64,000 nt of DNA from Robinsoniella peoriensis (GCF_000797495.1 NZ_JTGN01000009.1:1-64000), one strand, 5' to 3'; counted from the first letter of the stretch, positions 17,219 through 26,727 are shown. Notes: a model not told the origin generated them from the letters alone. Translations and numbers: made by a program.

Positions 17219-18376
17219 TTATTTAGAACGATTTTTACTTACTACATCAAAGATAACTGCTGCCAGCAGTACCAGCCCTTTTACTACTTTCTGGTAGTTT
17301 GCATCCACTCCCATGATATTCATTCCCAGATTGATTACCCCCATCAGAGTCGCACCGATAATAACGCCGGGTACCGTACCGGTTCCGCCATACGCAGAAG
17401 CTCCGCCGATAAAACAGGAGCCGATGGCATCCATTTCATAGTTGTTTCCTGCTGTAGGATTAGCTGAATTTAATCTTGCAATGGTAACCATTGCGGCAAC
17501 TGCCGCCAGTAATCCCATATTCAGATAAGCAATAAAATACACTTTATTCGTGTTGATTCCAGATAACTGGGTTGCCTTTTCATTTCCGCCTACGGCATAA
17601 AAATAACGTCCGATTGTTGTTTTCGATGTGATATAAGAGTAAATGAGTATCACCACTAAAACCCAGATTAAAACGTTGGGAATTCCTTTATATTGTGCAA
17701 GCCGGAACATAAAAGCCAGGATCACGATGCAGATAATAGCTGTTTTTATTACAACGCCTGCTAATTTCTCTGTCTCGTAGCCTTTTTTTATTCTGCCTGC
17801 ACGACCTTTAAATACTACGAAAATGTAGATCAAAGAAGCCAGGATTCCTGCCAGAACACATATAATGTTAATGCTGCCGCCAAATGGGTCCGGTATGTAA
17901 TTGTTGAACAGCGCAAGGTAATGCTCCGGCATTGGCGCTACCGTGCGGCCATTCAGAATTACGTTAGACAGTCCGCGAAAAACCAGCATACCGGCAAGTG
18001 TTACGATAAACGGAGGGATACGGACGAACGCAATCCAGAAACCCTGCCATGCTCCAATTAAGATACCAACTAAAATCATAATCAGGATGACCAGTGCCAT
18101 ATTCATATTTTTATTGACCATTAAGGTTCCGCCTACAGCACCTACAAAACACACAACTGAACCTACGGACAAATCGATATTTCCTCCCGTAAGGATACAA
18201 AGCAGCATACCGGCTGCCAATATGAATACATAGGCATTCTGGGCAATCAGATTTGTCACATTCTGAGGCAGAAGCATCTTACCTCCTGTCTGCCAGGTAA
18301 AGAATAAGGTTACCAGAACCAGAACGATTACCATGGTATATTTTTTTATAATTCCTGAGACTTTTGCTTTATCCAT
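17219..18376 (-). CDS. Multiple-monosaccharide ABC transporter permease
   Basis: Integral membrane subunit of 385 residues with about ten hydrophobic segments, of the BPD_transp_2 class used for pentose and hexose import (MmsB/GguB/XylH-like). Landmarks are GGNIDLSVGSVV near residue 65 and YAVGGNEKATQLSGIN, the coupling-loop region that contacts the ATPase, plus GASAYGGTGTVPGVIIGA. Start after GGAGAG; three bases separate it from the ATPase stop, so translation is coupled. A terminator follows. Confidence 0.92.
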   Translation of the reverse strand: MDKAKVSGIIKKYTMVIVLVLVTLFFTWQTGGKMLLPQNVTNLIAQNAYVFILAAGMLLCILTGGNIDLSVGSVVCFVGAVGGTLMVNKNMNMALVILIMILVGILIGAWQGFWIAFVRIPPFIVTLAGMLVFRGLSNVILNGRTVAPMPEHYLALFNNYIPDPFGGSINIICVLAGILASLIYIFVVFKGRAGRIKKGYETEKLAGVVIKTAIICIVILAFMFRLAQYKGIPNVLIWVLVVILIYSYITSKTTIGRYFYAVGGNEKATQLSGINTNKVYFIAYLNMGLLAAVAAMVTIARLNSANPTAGNNYEMDAIGSCFIGGASAYGGTGTVPGVIIGATLMGVINLGMNIMGVDANYQKVVKGLVLLAAVIFDVVSKNRSK

Positions 18377-18379
18377 TGT

Positions 18380-19918
18380 CTACTCTCCTTTACTCGATTT
18401 TAAAATACATGCCATAATCCGCTCCTGGGTTGCTTCTTGCCTGGTAAGTTCCCCGGCAATCTTTCCTTCATTCATAACATAGATACGGTCAGACATTCCA
18501 AGTACCTCCGGCAGTTCCGATGAAATCATAATCACCGACTTTCCTTCTGATACCAGATCGTTGATAATACAGTAAATTTCATATTTTGCTCCTACATCAA
18601 TACCTCTTGTAGGCTCATCCAGGATCAAAATATCCGGTTCTGCAAACATCCATTTTGCCAGCAGGACCTTCTGCTGGTTTCCTCCGCTTAAATTCCCCAC
18701 ATTTTGTTCTACGGAAGGACATTTTGTCTTCAGCCGTTCCTTATACTCCACAGCAACCTGATATTCCTTATCCTGATCTATCACCGTCCTTTTGCTGATG
18801 GCTGAAAGATTGGCAAGGGTCGTATTTATTTTAATGGGATTGGAAAGGATCAGTCCGTTTCCCTTTCGGTCTTCTGTTACATATGCCAGTTTTTTCCGGA
18901 TTGCATCTCTTACGCTTCTCAGATGCACTTCTTCCCCATTCAGGAAAAGTTTCCCGGAAATATTAGTACCATAGCTTTTTCCGAAAATGCTCATGGCTAG
19001 TTCTGTTCTTCCGGCACCCATAAGCCCGGATATTCCAACAACCTCACCTTTGTGGACTTTAATGGAGACATTGTCGCAGACCTTGCGTTCTGTATACAAC
19101 GGATGGTGTACCGTCCAGTCTTTTACCTCCAGAAGGACCTCTTTTTTCACAAATTCCGGACGCTTAGGAAAACGGTCAGTTAGGTCTCTGCCTACCATTC
19201 CTTTTATGATACGGTCTTCTGATATATCATCTGTCTTTTTATCCAGTGTCTCTATGGTTGAGCCATCCCGGATGACTGTAATTTTATCTGCTACATAGGC
19301 AATCTCATTTAATTTATGAGAAATAATAATCGACGTCATTCCCTGGCTTTTGAACTTTAAGAGCAACTCCAGCAATGCCTGTGAATCTGCTTCATTTAAA
19401 GATGCTGTCGGCTCATCCAGAATCAAAAGTTGCGCTTTCTTAGCCAGGGCTTTTGCAATTTCTACTAACTGCTGCTTTCCTACCCCGATATCTTTAATCA
19501 ATGTTCTTGAGGATTCCTGCAGCCCTACGGTTCTTAAATATTTATCAGATTCTCCGTATGTTTCATTCCAGTCAATCGATAAACGGTTTCCTTTTTCATT
19601 TCCCAGATACATATTTTCCCCAATGGTCATATAGGGAATCAGCGCCAGTTCCTGATGTATAATTACAATTCCTTTACCCTCACTGTCCTTTATGTTTGAA
19701 AAATTACAAACTTCACCCCGGTAAGTTATATCTCCTTCATAAGTTCCGTGGGGATAGATGCCGCTAAGTACATTCATCAAAGTAGATTTCCCTGCCCCGT
19801 TTTCTCCTACCAGCGCATGGATCTCACCTTCTTCTACCTTAAGATTTACATTATCAAGAGCCTTAACACCGGGGAAGGTCTTGGTAATATTTTTCATTTC
19901 CAATAGTATACCTGCCAA
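18380..19918 (-). CDS. Multiple-monosaccharide ABC transporter ATP-binding protein
   Basis: Double-cassette ATPase of about 512 residues, as in RbsA/MmsA/GguA. Cassette one has GENGAGKST; its signature region is the family variant IGVGKQQ rather than LSGGQ; Walker B is LLILDEP. Cassette two has GLMGAGRTE in place of a canonical Walker A, then LSGGNQQK and ILILDEPTRGIDVGAK. The TTG at 19918 (MAGILLEMKNITKTFPGVK) was chosen because AGGAGG precedes it; an upstream ATG at 19993 would place the hairpin region inside the gene. Powers uptake with the adjacent permease and binding protein. Confidence 0.9.
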   Translation of the reverse strand: MAGILLEMKNITKTFPGVKALDNVNLKVEEGEIHALVGENGAGKSTLMNVLSGIYPHGTYEGDITYRGEVCNFSNIKDSEGKGIVIIHQELALIPYMTIGENMYLGNEKGNRLSIDWNETYGESDKYLRTVGLQESSRTLIKDIGVGKQQLVEIAKALAKKAQLLILDEPTASLNEADSQALLELLLKFKSQGMTSIIISHKLNEIAYVADKITVIRDGSTIETLDKKTDDISEDRIIKGMVGRDLTDRFPKRPEFVKKEVLLEVKDWTVHHPLYTERKVCDNVSIKVHKGEVVGISGLMGAGRTELAMSIFGKSYGTNISGKLFLNGEEVHLRSVRDAIRKKLAYVTEDRKGNGLILSNPIKINTTLANLSAISKRTVIDQDKEYQVAVEYKERLKTKCPSVEQNVGNLSGGNQQKVLLAKWMFAEPDILILDEPTRGIDVGAKYEIYCIINDLVSEGKSVIMISSELPEVLGMSDRIYVMNEGKIAGELTRQEATQERIMACILKSSKGE

Positions 19919-19940
19919 TTGAATCCCTCCTGTTCTTTTA

Positions 19941-19989
19941 AAAAGGACATTGCTTTCAAAGCGTGATACGCCTTTTGCAACGTCCTTTT
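19941..19989 (-). other. Intra-operon RNA hairpin between binding protein and ATPase genes
   Basis: Outer arms of 13 nt (19941-19953 with 19977-19989) and an inner 7-bp stem (AAGGCGT/ACGCTTT) with a 3-nt loop. Non-Watson-Crick positions in both stems become G.U pairs only in minus-strand RNA, which supports selection as leftward mRNA structure. There is no T-run. Such hairpins typically protect the binding-protein mRNA and lower ATPase expression. Confidence 0.7.
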
Positions 19990-19999
19990 GCATGACATT

Positions 20000-21196
20000 T
20001 TATTTCAGGTCATCCTCCGAATAGTATCCGGAATCTATTAATAACTCTTTATAGTTATCCATAGTTGTTACAATTGGGTCACAGAGGAAAGTCGGAATAA
20101 CACCGGTACCGTTATCATAGGATTTAGTGTCGTTAACTTCTGCTTCTTTTCCCTGCATGATGGCATCTACCATTTTAACCGCCTGGTTTGCCAGTTCTCT
20201 GGTATCTTTAAATACTGACATGGATTGTTTACCTGCAATTAAATTCTTCACATTGGCAATATCGCAATCCTGCCCTGTAATAATTGGCCATTCTGCCATA
20301 CCTGCAGCTTCCAGAGCATTTTCAACCCCAAGAGCCGTTGAGTCATTAGAACAAAGTACTGCATCCAGCTTATTGGCACCGTCTGCATAATTACCGGAAA
20401 TAATCGTATCCATTCTGTTCTGGGCTGTCTCTGTGGACCAGTTTGCTGTTGCAACTGTTGCAAAATCGATCTGACCTGAAGGAACTACCAGTTTACCGGA
20501 ATCAATGTATGGTTTTAATACGTCCATTGCTCCATTGTAGAAGAAGTTGGCATTGTTATCACCGGGATCCCCAGTGAAGATTTCCAGGTTAAACGGCCCG
20601 TCAGCATTTTTCAGATCCAGTTTTTCTTCAATGTATTCCCCTTGTTTGGTTCCTACTTTATAATTGTCAAATGTAGCATAGTAGCTAACTGCATCGGAAT
20701 TCATGAGAAGACGGTCATAAGAAATAACAGGAATTCCTGCTTCTTTTGCCTGCCCGAGTGGGGTTCCAAGTGATTCGCCGTCAATAGAGGCAATTACCAG
20801 AACTTCACATCCGTTGGAAATCATATTTTCCACCTGGGAAACCTGTGTAGCCACATCGTTGTTGGCATATTGTATGTCAACTTCATAGCCTGCCTTTTTA
20901 AGCTGTGCTTCCATATTGGTACCATCCTGATTCCATCTCTGGAGATCCTTTGTGGGCATTGCTACGCCAACAAGCTTTCCGCCTCCAGTGCTGCCGGCTT
21001 CATCTGCCTGCGAATCAGCCTGACTGTTTTCCTGGCTTTCCGCCGCACTGGTATCTGCCGCCGCTGTTGCCTCCGTTGCCGCTGTTGATGTACTTTCCTT
21101 TGATGTTGCCGCCGTATTACTTGCAGATCCACATCCAGCCAGCATACCTGCTGCTACTACACCTGCTGCTAAAATACTCACAACTTTTCTTTTCAT
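20000..21196 (-). CDS. Multiple-monosaccharide-binding lipoprotein (ChvE-like)
   Basis: Substrate-binding protein of 398 residues, surface-anchored. The signal ends in the lipobox LAGC (Cys about residue 23), followed by a Ser/Thr/Ala/Glu-rich linker to about residue 70. The rest is a type I periplasmic binding fold: GKLVGVAMPTKDLQRWNQDG, then VLVIASIDGESLGTPLGQAKEAGIPVISYDRL and ITGQDCDIANV, all typical of the ChvE/MmsA-associated family. The start follows GGGAGG. First gene of the leftward transporter operon, preceded by its own terminator-bounded upstream region; likely induced by the upstream YesM/YesN-like pair. Confidence 0.92.
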   Translation of the reverse strand: MKRKVVSILAAGVVAAGMLAGCGSASNTAATSKESTSTAATEATAAADTSAAESQENSQADSQADEAGSTGGGKLVGVAMPTKDLQRWNQDGTNMEAQLKKAGYEVDIQYANNDVATQVSQVENMISNGCEVLVIASIDGESLGTPLGQAKEAGIPVISYDRLLMNSDAVSYYATFDNYKVGTKQGEYIEEKLDLKNADGPFNLEIFTGDPGDNNANFFYNGAMDVLKPYIDSGKLVVPSGQIDFATVATANWSTETAQNRMDTIISGNYADGANKLDAVLCSNDSTALGVENALEAAGMAEWPIITGQDCDIANVKNLIAGKQSMSVFKDTRELANQAVKMVDAIMQGKEAEVNDTKSYDNGTGVIPTFLCDPIVTTMDNYKELLIDSGYYSEDDLK

Positions 21197-21299
21197 TCTA
21201 ATACCTCCCTGGTTATCGTCTCGTTTTTCTTTACACCCATAATATACCACTTAAGAAACAGGACTTGTTTGCGACATCCTGCAGATTTTTATGATCATA

Positions 21300-21330
21300 A
21301 AAAAATGCCCTGAAAATACAGGACATTTTT
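21300..21330 (-). terminator. Intrinsic terminator of the sensing operon
   Basis: In minus-strand RNA, AAAAUGUCCUG pairs with CAGGGCAUUUU (one U.G pair), followed by more U residues. It separates the second binding-protein gene from the ChvE-like transporter operon, so the two groups are distinct transcripts. Confidence 0.8.
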
Positions 21331-21344
21331 GTTGCAAAAAAATA

Positions 21345-22388
21345 CTATAAATCCTTCACATTCAAATATACATCTTCTGCCGAATGAAAATCGCTGTCTA
21401 TAATTTCTTTTTGCATATTATCTTTATTAACTGCTATCGGCATGAGCTTCATATAAGGCACGTTATAAGATCCGTCATATATGGTTTCATCTGTCTTAAT
21501 TTCTTCTCCTTTTCCCATTTTAACGGCATATTCAGAAGCCGTTTTTGCCAGTAAATCCACAGATTTGTATACGGTTACTGCCTGGGTCCCTTCCACAATT
21601 CGCTGACAGGCGCTTAAATCCCCATCCTGTCCCACAAGTACTACCTTACCTGCCATCCGGTTTTCCGCCAAAGCGCGAAACGCCTGATTTGCCAAATCAT
21701 CATTGCCGCACATTACACCGGCGATATCTCTGGTTTTTTCCAATCCCTTATTTACTTCATCATATGCAATTTCAGAAAGCCATCCCTCACAATTGGCACT
21801 GTACACGATATTCAGCCCGGAGCCATCGATTGCCTTCAGAAATCCCTCCTCTACCATAGAAACATTATGGTCTGTTACCGGTCCTTTAATCATGAAGATA
21901 TTGCCGCCTTTTGGCAGATTTTCTGCCATTGCCTCTCCCATCAGCCGGCCTACCTCTTCATTATCAAAAGATAAATAAAGATCTACATCTGCATTTTCAA
22001 TTAACCGGTCATAGGCTATAATCTTGATTCCTTCCGCTTTTGCTTTTTGTGTTACTTCAGAAATTGCTTTTCCATCTACCGCTATGATCACCAGGACATC
22101 CACTTGTTTCTTAATGCAGTAATCAATTTGGGCAATCTGCTGTTCCACATCTCCATTGGCATTTTGGACATTTACCTCCGCCCCTTTCATTCTGGCAAAC
22201 CGTTCGAACACGTCCCGGTCTCTAAGCCACCTTTCGATTACAAAGGAATCAAAACAAAACCCTATCTGGATCTTACTGCTTCCGGTAACCTCATGCTGTA
22301 TATCTTTTTGATTTTTTCCTGCACATCCTCCCAGAAATATACAAAAGCATAAACAATATGCCAGTAATTTCACATAATTTTTTCTCAT
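21345..22388 (-). CDS. Sugar-binding lipoprotein of the sensing operon
   Basis: Type I sugar-binding protein of 347 residues. It begins with a lipoprotein signal ending LGGC at Cys22, and resembles xylose/ChvE-type binding proteins: KIQIGFCFDSFVIERWLRDRD, VLVIIAVDGKAISEVTQKAKAEGIKIIAYDRL, VGQDGDLSACQ. Its start overlaps the response-regulator stop by ATGA. No permease or ATPase is adjacent in this transcript, so it probably presents sugar either to the neighbouring transporter or to the kinase. Two binding proteins of one family in one locus suggest different affinities. Confidence 0.87.
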   Translation of the reverse strand: MRKNYVKLLAYCLCFCIFLGGCAGKNQKDIQHEVTGSSKIQIGFCFDSFVIERWLRDRDVFERFARMKGAEVNVQNANGDVEQQIAQIDYCIKKQVDVLVIIAVDGKAISEVTQKAKAEGIKIIAYDRLIENADVDLYLSFDNEEVGRLMGEAMAENLPKGGNIFMIKGPVTDHNVSMVEEGFLKAIDGSGLNIVYSANCEGWLSEIAYDEVNKGLEKTRDIAGVMCGNDDLANQAFRALAENRMAGKVVLVGQDGDLSACQRIVEGTQAVTVYKSVDLLAKTASEYAVKMGKGEEIKTDETIYDGSYNVPYMKLMPIAVNKDNMQKEIIDSDFHSAEDVYLNVKDL

Positions 22389-23983
22389 CCACCTAACCTC
22401 TCCCTATATTCACTGGGTGTTACCCCTTCTTGTTTTTTGAAAATACGGCTGAAGTAATTGGGATCCCCATATCCTGACATCAGACAGATTTCCTTAATAC
22501 TCAGCTCTGACCTTTTTAAAAACTCCTTAGCATTTCCGATTCTGGTTCTCGTTAGATACTCTATAAAATTTTCTCCGGCTTCTTCTTTAAATACTTTGCT
22601 GAAATAATAGGGGCTGATGTTTACCACTTTGGAGACATCGTCAAGGGAAATATCTCTGGAATAGTTCTCCTTAATATACTGCTTTGCCTTCCAAACGACA
22701 CTTTCCGTCTGTTCTTCCTGCTTTCTTACAATATTGTGGCATACTTCTGTAATTTTATCTAAAAACCACCTGCGGAGATCCTGATAATCTTCAAATCCGG
22801 TCACCTGGGACAGATAGTCCCGTCGATAGCGGAATCCATAGGTCATCCCGCCATGTAAAAAGGCTTCTTTTTCCGCAACCATGACAAATTCCAGTACCTT
22901 GATCTGAATATCTTCTCTGCAGGCTTCATAATTTTGTACCATCCAGTCGAAAAAAACATTTGCCTGGGTTCTCGCTCCACCTATGTCTGCCTTGGCGATC
23001 ATCTGAAACAACTTCTTTTCTGTTTCTACTGGATAATCTCCATCGTAATCGCAGCCGATTGGAAGATCCTCGATATGTGCCACTCTCCCCTTCCCCTCCT
23101 GGAGTGCTTTTACCGCTTCTTTGTAAGAATCCTGCAGTTCATCCATTGACTTCACTCTGCCTATTCCCGCTTTAAATCTTGCATCAATGCTTTTTTCCAG
23201 CCGCCGAATGAGATTTCTCATTTTCTCTATGACCTGAATCCGGTCGTCATATTCCAGTGCCGACTGGCTCCACGGAACATAAAGTGCGATTTTATTTGAC
23301 ATAATGGGACCGATACAGCAGCTGAAGTACCCTTTGACTACTTCCCTAAAATCATCATAAAAGCCCTGTGCTTTCACGCTCATTCCCACAGCATTTGTCA
23401 ACATCCCATTTTCGATGGATTCCCCGAACTGGATTACCATCATAAATCCATAGTCATCTTCAATATCAAGCAGTTCTTTATAATTTCCGGTATCGGTGGG
23501 CAGGCCATCCTGCAATAACAGGTTGTAAATAAATCCGCTTTCAATAATAGGGATTACTGTTTCCAGCTTTTCCTGTATCTTCAGATTCTCACTGCGCTTT
23601 TTCCGCTCATCTTCTACCACGCCCATTGCTCTGACCAGTACGTCTATGATCACTTTCCGGTTTACAGGTTTCGTGAGATATTCCAATACCCCTAGATTGA
23701 TAGATTCTTTAGCATAACCGAACTTATCATAAGCAGTAATTACAATAAATATGGTACTACTGTTAAATTTCTGAATCTCTTTCATTGCCTGAATCCCATT
23801 AATTCCGGGCATCTGAATATCCATAAATGCAATATCCGGGCGGAATGTTTCCGCCAGTTCAATCACTGCCCTTCCGGTTTTTGCACAGGCAATCTCTACC
23901 TGCCCCTTAAAATTAGATTCGATTGTAGTTTTGAGGGACTCAAGCATAATCCCCTCATCATCTGCCAATAGTATTCTATACAT
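22385..23983 (-). CDS. YesN-like response regulator (receiver-AraC)
   Basis: Two-component regulator of 532 residues. Receiver domain 1-120: acidic pair DD near residue 8, phospho-acceptor Asp in FMDIQMPG, Lys in YLTKP. A middle linker resembles the YesN sensor-like region. The C-terminal 100 residues hold two AraC helix-turn-helices (DISLDDVSKVVNISPYYFSKVFKE and IKEICLMSGYGDPNYFSRIFKK). The start follows GAGGAGG; an ATG 63 bp upstream would place coding sequence inside the palindrome. Probably activates the ChvE-like transporter operon. Confidence 0.9.
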   Translation of the reverse strand: MYRILLADDEGIMLESLKTTIESNFKGQVEIACAKTGRAVIELAETFRPDIAFMDIQMPGINGIQAMKEIQKFNSSTIFIVITAYDKFGYAKESINLGVLEYLTKPVNRKVIIDVLVRAMGVVEDERKKRSENLKIQEKLETVIPIIESGFIYNLLLQDGLPTDTGNYKELLDIEDDYGFMMVIQFGESIENGMLTNAVGMSVKAQGFYDDFREVVKGYFSCCIGPIMSNKIALYVPWSQSALEYDDRIQVIEKMRNLIRRLEKSIDARFKAGIGRVKSMDELQDSYKEAVKALQEGKGRVAHIEDLPIGCDYDGDYPVETEKKLFQMIAKADIGGARTQANVFFDWMVQNYEACREDIQIKVLEFVMVAEKEAFLHGGMTYGFRYRRDYLSQVTGFEDYQDLRRWFLDKITEVCHNIVRKQEEQTESVVWKAKQYIKENYSRDISLDDVSKVVNISPYYFSKVFKEEAGENFIEYLTRTRIGNAKEFLKRSELSIKEICLMSGYGDPNYFSRIFKKQEGVTPSEYRERLGG

Positions 23984-24008
23984 CCTGTTCCTCCTCTTCC
24001 CTTGTACA

Positions 24009-24173
24009 CTAGTGCCTCCAGGCGTAAATATGCCACTATATAGCACCCGCTATCCGCGCCAGCTGCACGTCTGTGAATCTAGTCGTAGCCCGCTACGCCG
24101 TCGATTCACAGACGCACACCTGACACAGATATCAGGCACTATATATCGACGTATTTACGCCTGGAGGCACTAG
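24009..24173. repeat. 165-bp nested palindromic element
   Basis: Terminal arms of 22 nt (24009-24030 and 24152-24173) are perfectly complementary. Inside are a 12-bp inverted repeat (24068-24079 with 24103-24114) and at the apex a CGTAGC/GCTACG stem. A near-direct repeat (GCACTATATA-like) lies inside each outer arm. The element is more GC-rich than its surroundings, begins exactly at the stop codon of the kinase gene and ends 26 bp before the regulator start. It looks like a mobile palindromic unit (ERIC/REP/MITE-like) or a large regulatory RNA cruciform. No second copy was noticed here. Confidence 0.8.
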
Positions 24174-25657
24174 CAATTCTTCAGAGGGATTTTCAGCGTT
24201 ACTTCTGTTCCCAGATCGATTCCTTCACTATGTATGGACAGTATCCCTTCTGTATTGTAATACAGTTCGAGCCGGTTGATCACATTATCCAGCCCGATTC
24301 CCGTTGAATCCGTTTCCATGCTGGTGCCAGCCGCTTTCTTCTCCATGACTTCCCGTATGCGTTCCTGCTCCATTCCCTTGCCATTATCTATAATGCGAAT
24401 CTGTATTCCGTCCTCTGCACTTTCCACGATCATACGGATGGTTCCTTCCCAATCAATATTCCGGATACCATAATTTACCGCATTTTCTACAATGGGCTGA
24501 AGAATCATACTTGGTATCTTAACATCATGAAAAGAAGTGTCTACTTCTTTTGTAAAGTGAATATCCCCTGCAAACCGGACATTCAGGATATAGATATAGT
24601 TGTCCACGGTTTCGATTTCTTCTTCCAGTGTGGCATCTTCTGTCATTTTCCTTACATTATAGCGGAAGAAATCTGCCATGCGTTCTATAAACAGACAGGT
24701 CTTCTCAGCGTCTTCCATCATTGCAAGCTGCGCTCCCGCATTCAGCGAATTGAACAGGAAATGGGGATTAATCTGTGCCTGCAGATATTTCAGCTGCGCA
24801 TCCTTGAGATGGGTCTCCATAAGCAGCTCCCGCTCCATCATCTTTTGTTCCTTCTCCATGCTTACCGTAATTTTGGCAATGTATTCTTTAATGCTGAATA
24901 CCATCTGATTAAAAGCCTTCGCAACAATCCCCACCTCATCATTTCCGCTGACCTCTAACAGTGGGGCATCCAGATTTCCTGCCGCAACTTCATTTGCAGT
25001 CTTTGCCAGGCTGGATAATGGACGGATGATACTTCTTGTAATCAAAAACAATAAAAAGGTGTTGAAAATACAGACCAAAACCAGGATTATGGTACTTGCA
25101 ATCTCCATAAAATTCAAAGATCCAAGCAAAACCTGATAGCTGTTGGAATTTGCCTTGAACTGCATGTTATTCAAACTGTAAATATAGGCGTTAATATATT
25201 GGTACAGCTTTTGCGCCTCCTGGTAAGAATCTTTATATTTCTGGGTATTACTGGCACGTTTTGCCTGAACGGTGGCATCCACAACTTTGAGATAGGTGTC
25301 GGACATATTTCTTATGTTTTTCTCCAGAAGTTTCATCTCGTTATCGGTAGTATCCGCATTCAGACGACTGATAAATTCCTGATAATTCTGGTTATTCCGA
25401 TAATAATCTTCCAACGCATCAGAGCTTCTGGTCTTCAGATACTCTAAAATATCACCCTGCATATTTCCCAATGCATCTGACAGATCATTCAGACTTACAT
25501 TACTTGCATAGATGCCGTCAATTTTCTGTATGGTCTGGTTTACTTCCCCATATAACAACAGGTTGCTGGTCAGCAATATAATAGAAGTAAAAGCAAAACT
25601 CAGCAAAAGCTTTGTACGGATGGATAAATTTTTAATGATTTGTCTGCTCTTCTTCAC
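24170..25657 (-). CDS. YesM-like sensor histidine kinase
   Basis: Membrane kinase of about 495 residues. Segments near 15-35 and 180-200 flank a helical extracytoplasmic sensor; a HAMP domain (RPLSSLAKTANEVAAGNLDAPL) follows, then the His_kinase box QINPHFLFNSLNAG with the phospho-accepting His, and a C-terminal HATPase domain (NAVNYGIRN, DNGKGM, GIGLDN). A GTG at 25657 with AGGAG before it was chosen; an ATG at 25678 without a clear site is possible. Either way it overlaps the binding-protein gene upstream. Its stop codon lies in the palindromic element. Probably senses the sugar-loaded binding protein encoded upstream. Confidence 0.9.
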   Translation of the reverse strand: MKKSRQIIKNLSIRTKLLLSFAFTSIILLTSNLLLYGEVNQTIQKIDGIYASNVSLNDLSDALGNMQGDILEYLKTRSSDALEDYYRNNQNYQEFISRLNADTTDNEMKLLEKNIRNMSDTYLKVVDATVQAKRASNTQKYKDSYQEAQKLYQYINAYIYSLNNMQFKANSNSYQVLLGSLNFMEIASTIILVLVCIFNTFLLFLITRSIIRPLSSLAKTANEVAAGNLDAPLLEVSGNDEVGIVAKAFNQMVFSIKEYIAKITVSMEKEQKMMERELLMETHLKDAQLKYLQAQINPHFLFNSLNAGAQLAMMEDAEKTCLFIERMADFFRYNVRKMTEDATLEEEIETVDNYIYILNVRFAGDIHFTKEVDTSFHDVKIPSMILQPIVENAVNYGIRNIDWEGTIRMIVESAEDGIQIRIIDNGKGMEQERIREVMEKKAAGTSMETDSTGIGLDNVINRLELYYNTEGILSIHSEGIDLGTEVTLKIPLKNC

Positions 25658-26654
25658 TTTCCAAATACTCCTGTACATTATTTTGGTTGATTAGATATAG
25701 GTCTACACTATTAAAGTCACTGACATACCCCATCTTGTCATACTCCAGCAATGCATCGATGCATTTTATTCCCATCTGTATTGTATCAATCTCAAAGGTG
25801 GCGGGAACCACATTTCTTTTGATTGCATTCAAAATCTTTTCCGAGGGGTGATAGCCTATGATTGCCACTTCTCCAACTTTATTATAATCAATCACAGCCT
25901 GATAGGCACATTCCGTATCCACCTCATCCAGGCAAACCAGAATATCCGGAAGCATATCTTCATCCCGGAAAATACTTCGAATGGTTTCTTCCGAGTCAAA
26001 TGCAGTCTGGTTCTTTACCTGATAAGAAGCTATTTCTATCTTTGATTCCTTTCCCAATGCGTCCTTCACAGTTGTTTTCATTTGGGCAAACACAAGATTT
26101 TCATTTCCATTTTCCGTCTCTCCCTTTAATAATACCAATACCTTTTTGGTATCATCCTCTATGTTCCGAATGATCTCCTGTCCATACTCTTCACCCATCT
26201 GTACGCTGTTTATTCCAATGAAGCTTCTCCTCTTCGTCTGTGGTGCATCATCCAATACAGTTACAACAGGTATTGCCTCAGATGAGGCTTTGTTAATCAG
26301 GGTCTCTATCTTCTTACTTCCGTCCGGATGGACGATGATTCCGTCTGCCTTTGCAGCAATTCCCACCTCCATCAGATCTTCTATTCCGTAATCCACCGAC
26401 AGATCTGCACCTGCAAGTTCCAGATAGATTCCATTTTTTGCGGCTTCTTCTTTTGCACTGCTGTACACTGCCTGCCAAAAGGAGGATTTCATGTCTTCTG
26501 TGATAAGTACATAATGCTTCTCGTATTTTTGAAACTCATTCACCGGATCTAATTCACTTTGCCGGATCATGCGGTCATAATAAATCCAGCCTCCAGCCGT
26601 CACTGCCCCAAGCAAGAGTATTCCGGTAACGGCTGCGTATATTTGCTTTTTCAT
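25632..26654 (-). CDS. Membrane-anchored sugar-binding protein upstream of the kinase
   Basis: Type I periplasmic-binding fold protein of 340 residues. A single N-terminal hydrophobic segment (about 5-25) has no lipobox Cys, so it is probably a membrane anchor. The binding domain has ITEDMKSSFWQAVYSSAKEEAAK, DGIIVHPDGSKKIETLINKA and DILVCLDEVD motifs of ribose/LacI-type binders. Start chosen at the ATG after GGAGGAAATT. First gene of the operon with YesM/YesN-like genes; as in other gut Firmicutes, it likely modulates the kinase rather than feeding a transporter. Confidence 0.82.
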   Translation of the reverse strand: MKKQIYAAVTGILLLGAVTAGGWIYYDRMIRQSELDPVNEFQKYEKHYVLITEDMKSSFWQAVYSSAKEEAAKNGIYLELAGADLSVDYGIEDLMEVGIAAKADGIIVHPDGSKKIETLINKASSEAIPVVTVLDDAPQTKRRSFIGINSVQMGEEYGQEIIRNIEDDTKKVLVLLKGETENGNENLVFAQMKTTVKDALGKESKIEIASYQVKNQTAFDSEETIRSIFRDEDMLPDILVCLDEVDTECAYQAVIDYNKVGEVAIIGYHPSEKILNAIKRNVVPATFEIDTIQMGIKCIDALLEYDKMGYVSDFNSVDLYLINQNNVQEYLESEEEQTNH

Positions 26655-26727
26655 AATTTCCTCCGATTGTGCCATAAAATCCGCATTTATTTACTCATTA
26701 TACTATATCAAAAATAAAAATAAAAGT

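Noticed and set aside
24009..24173. Palindrome considered as a simple intrinsic terminator
   Set aside because: Far too long, with nested stems and no T-run on either strand.
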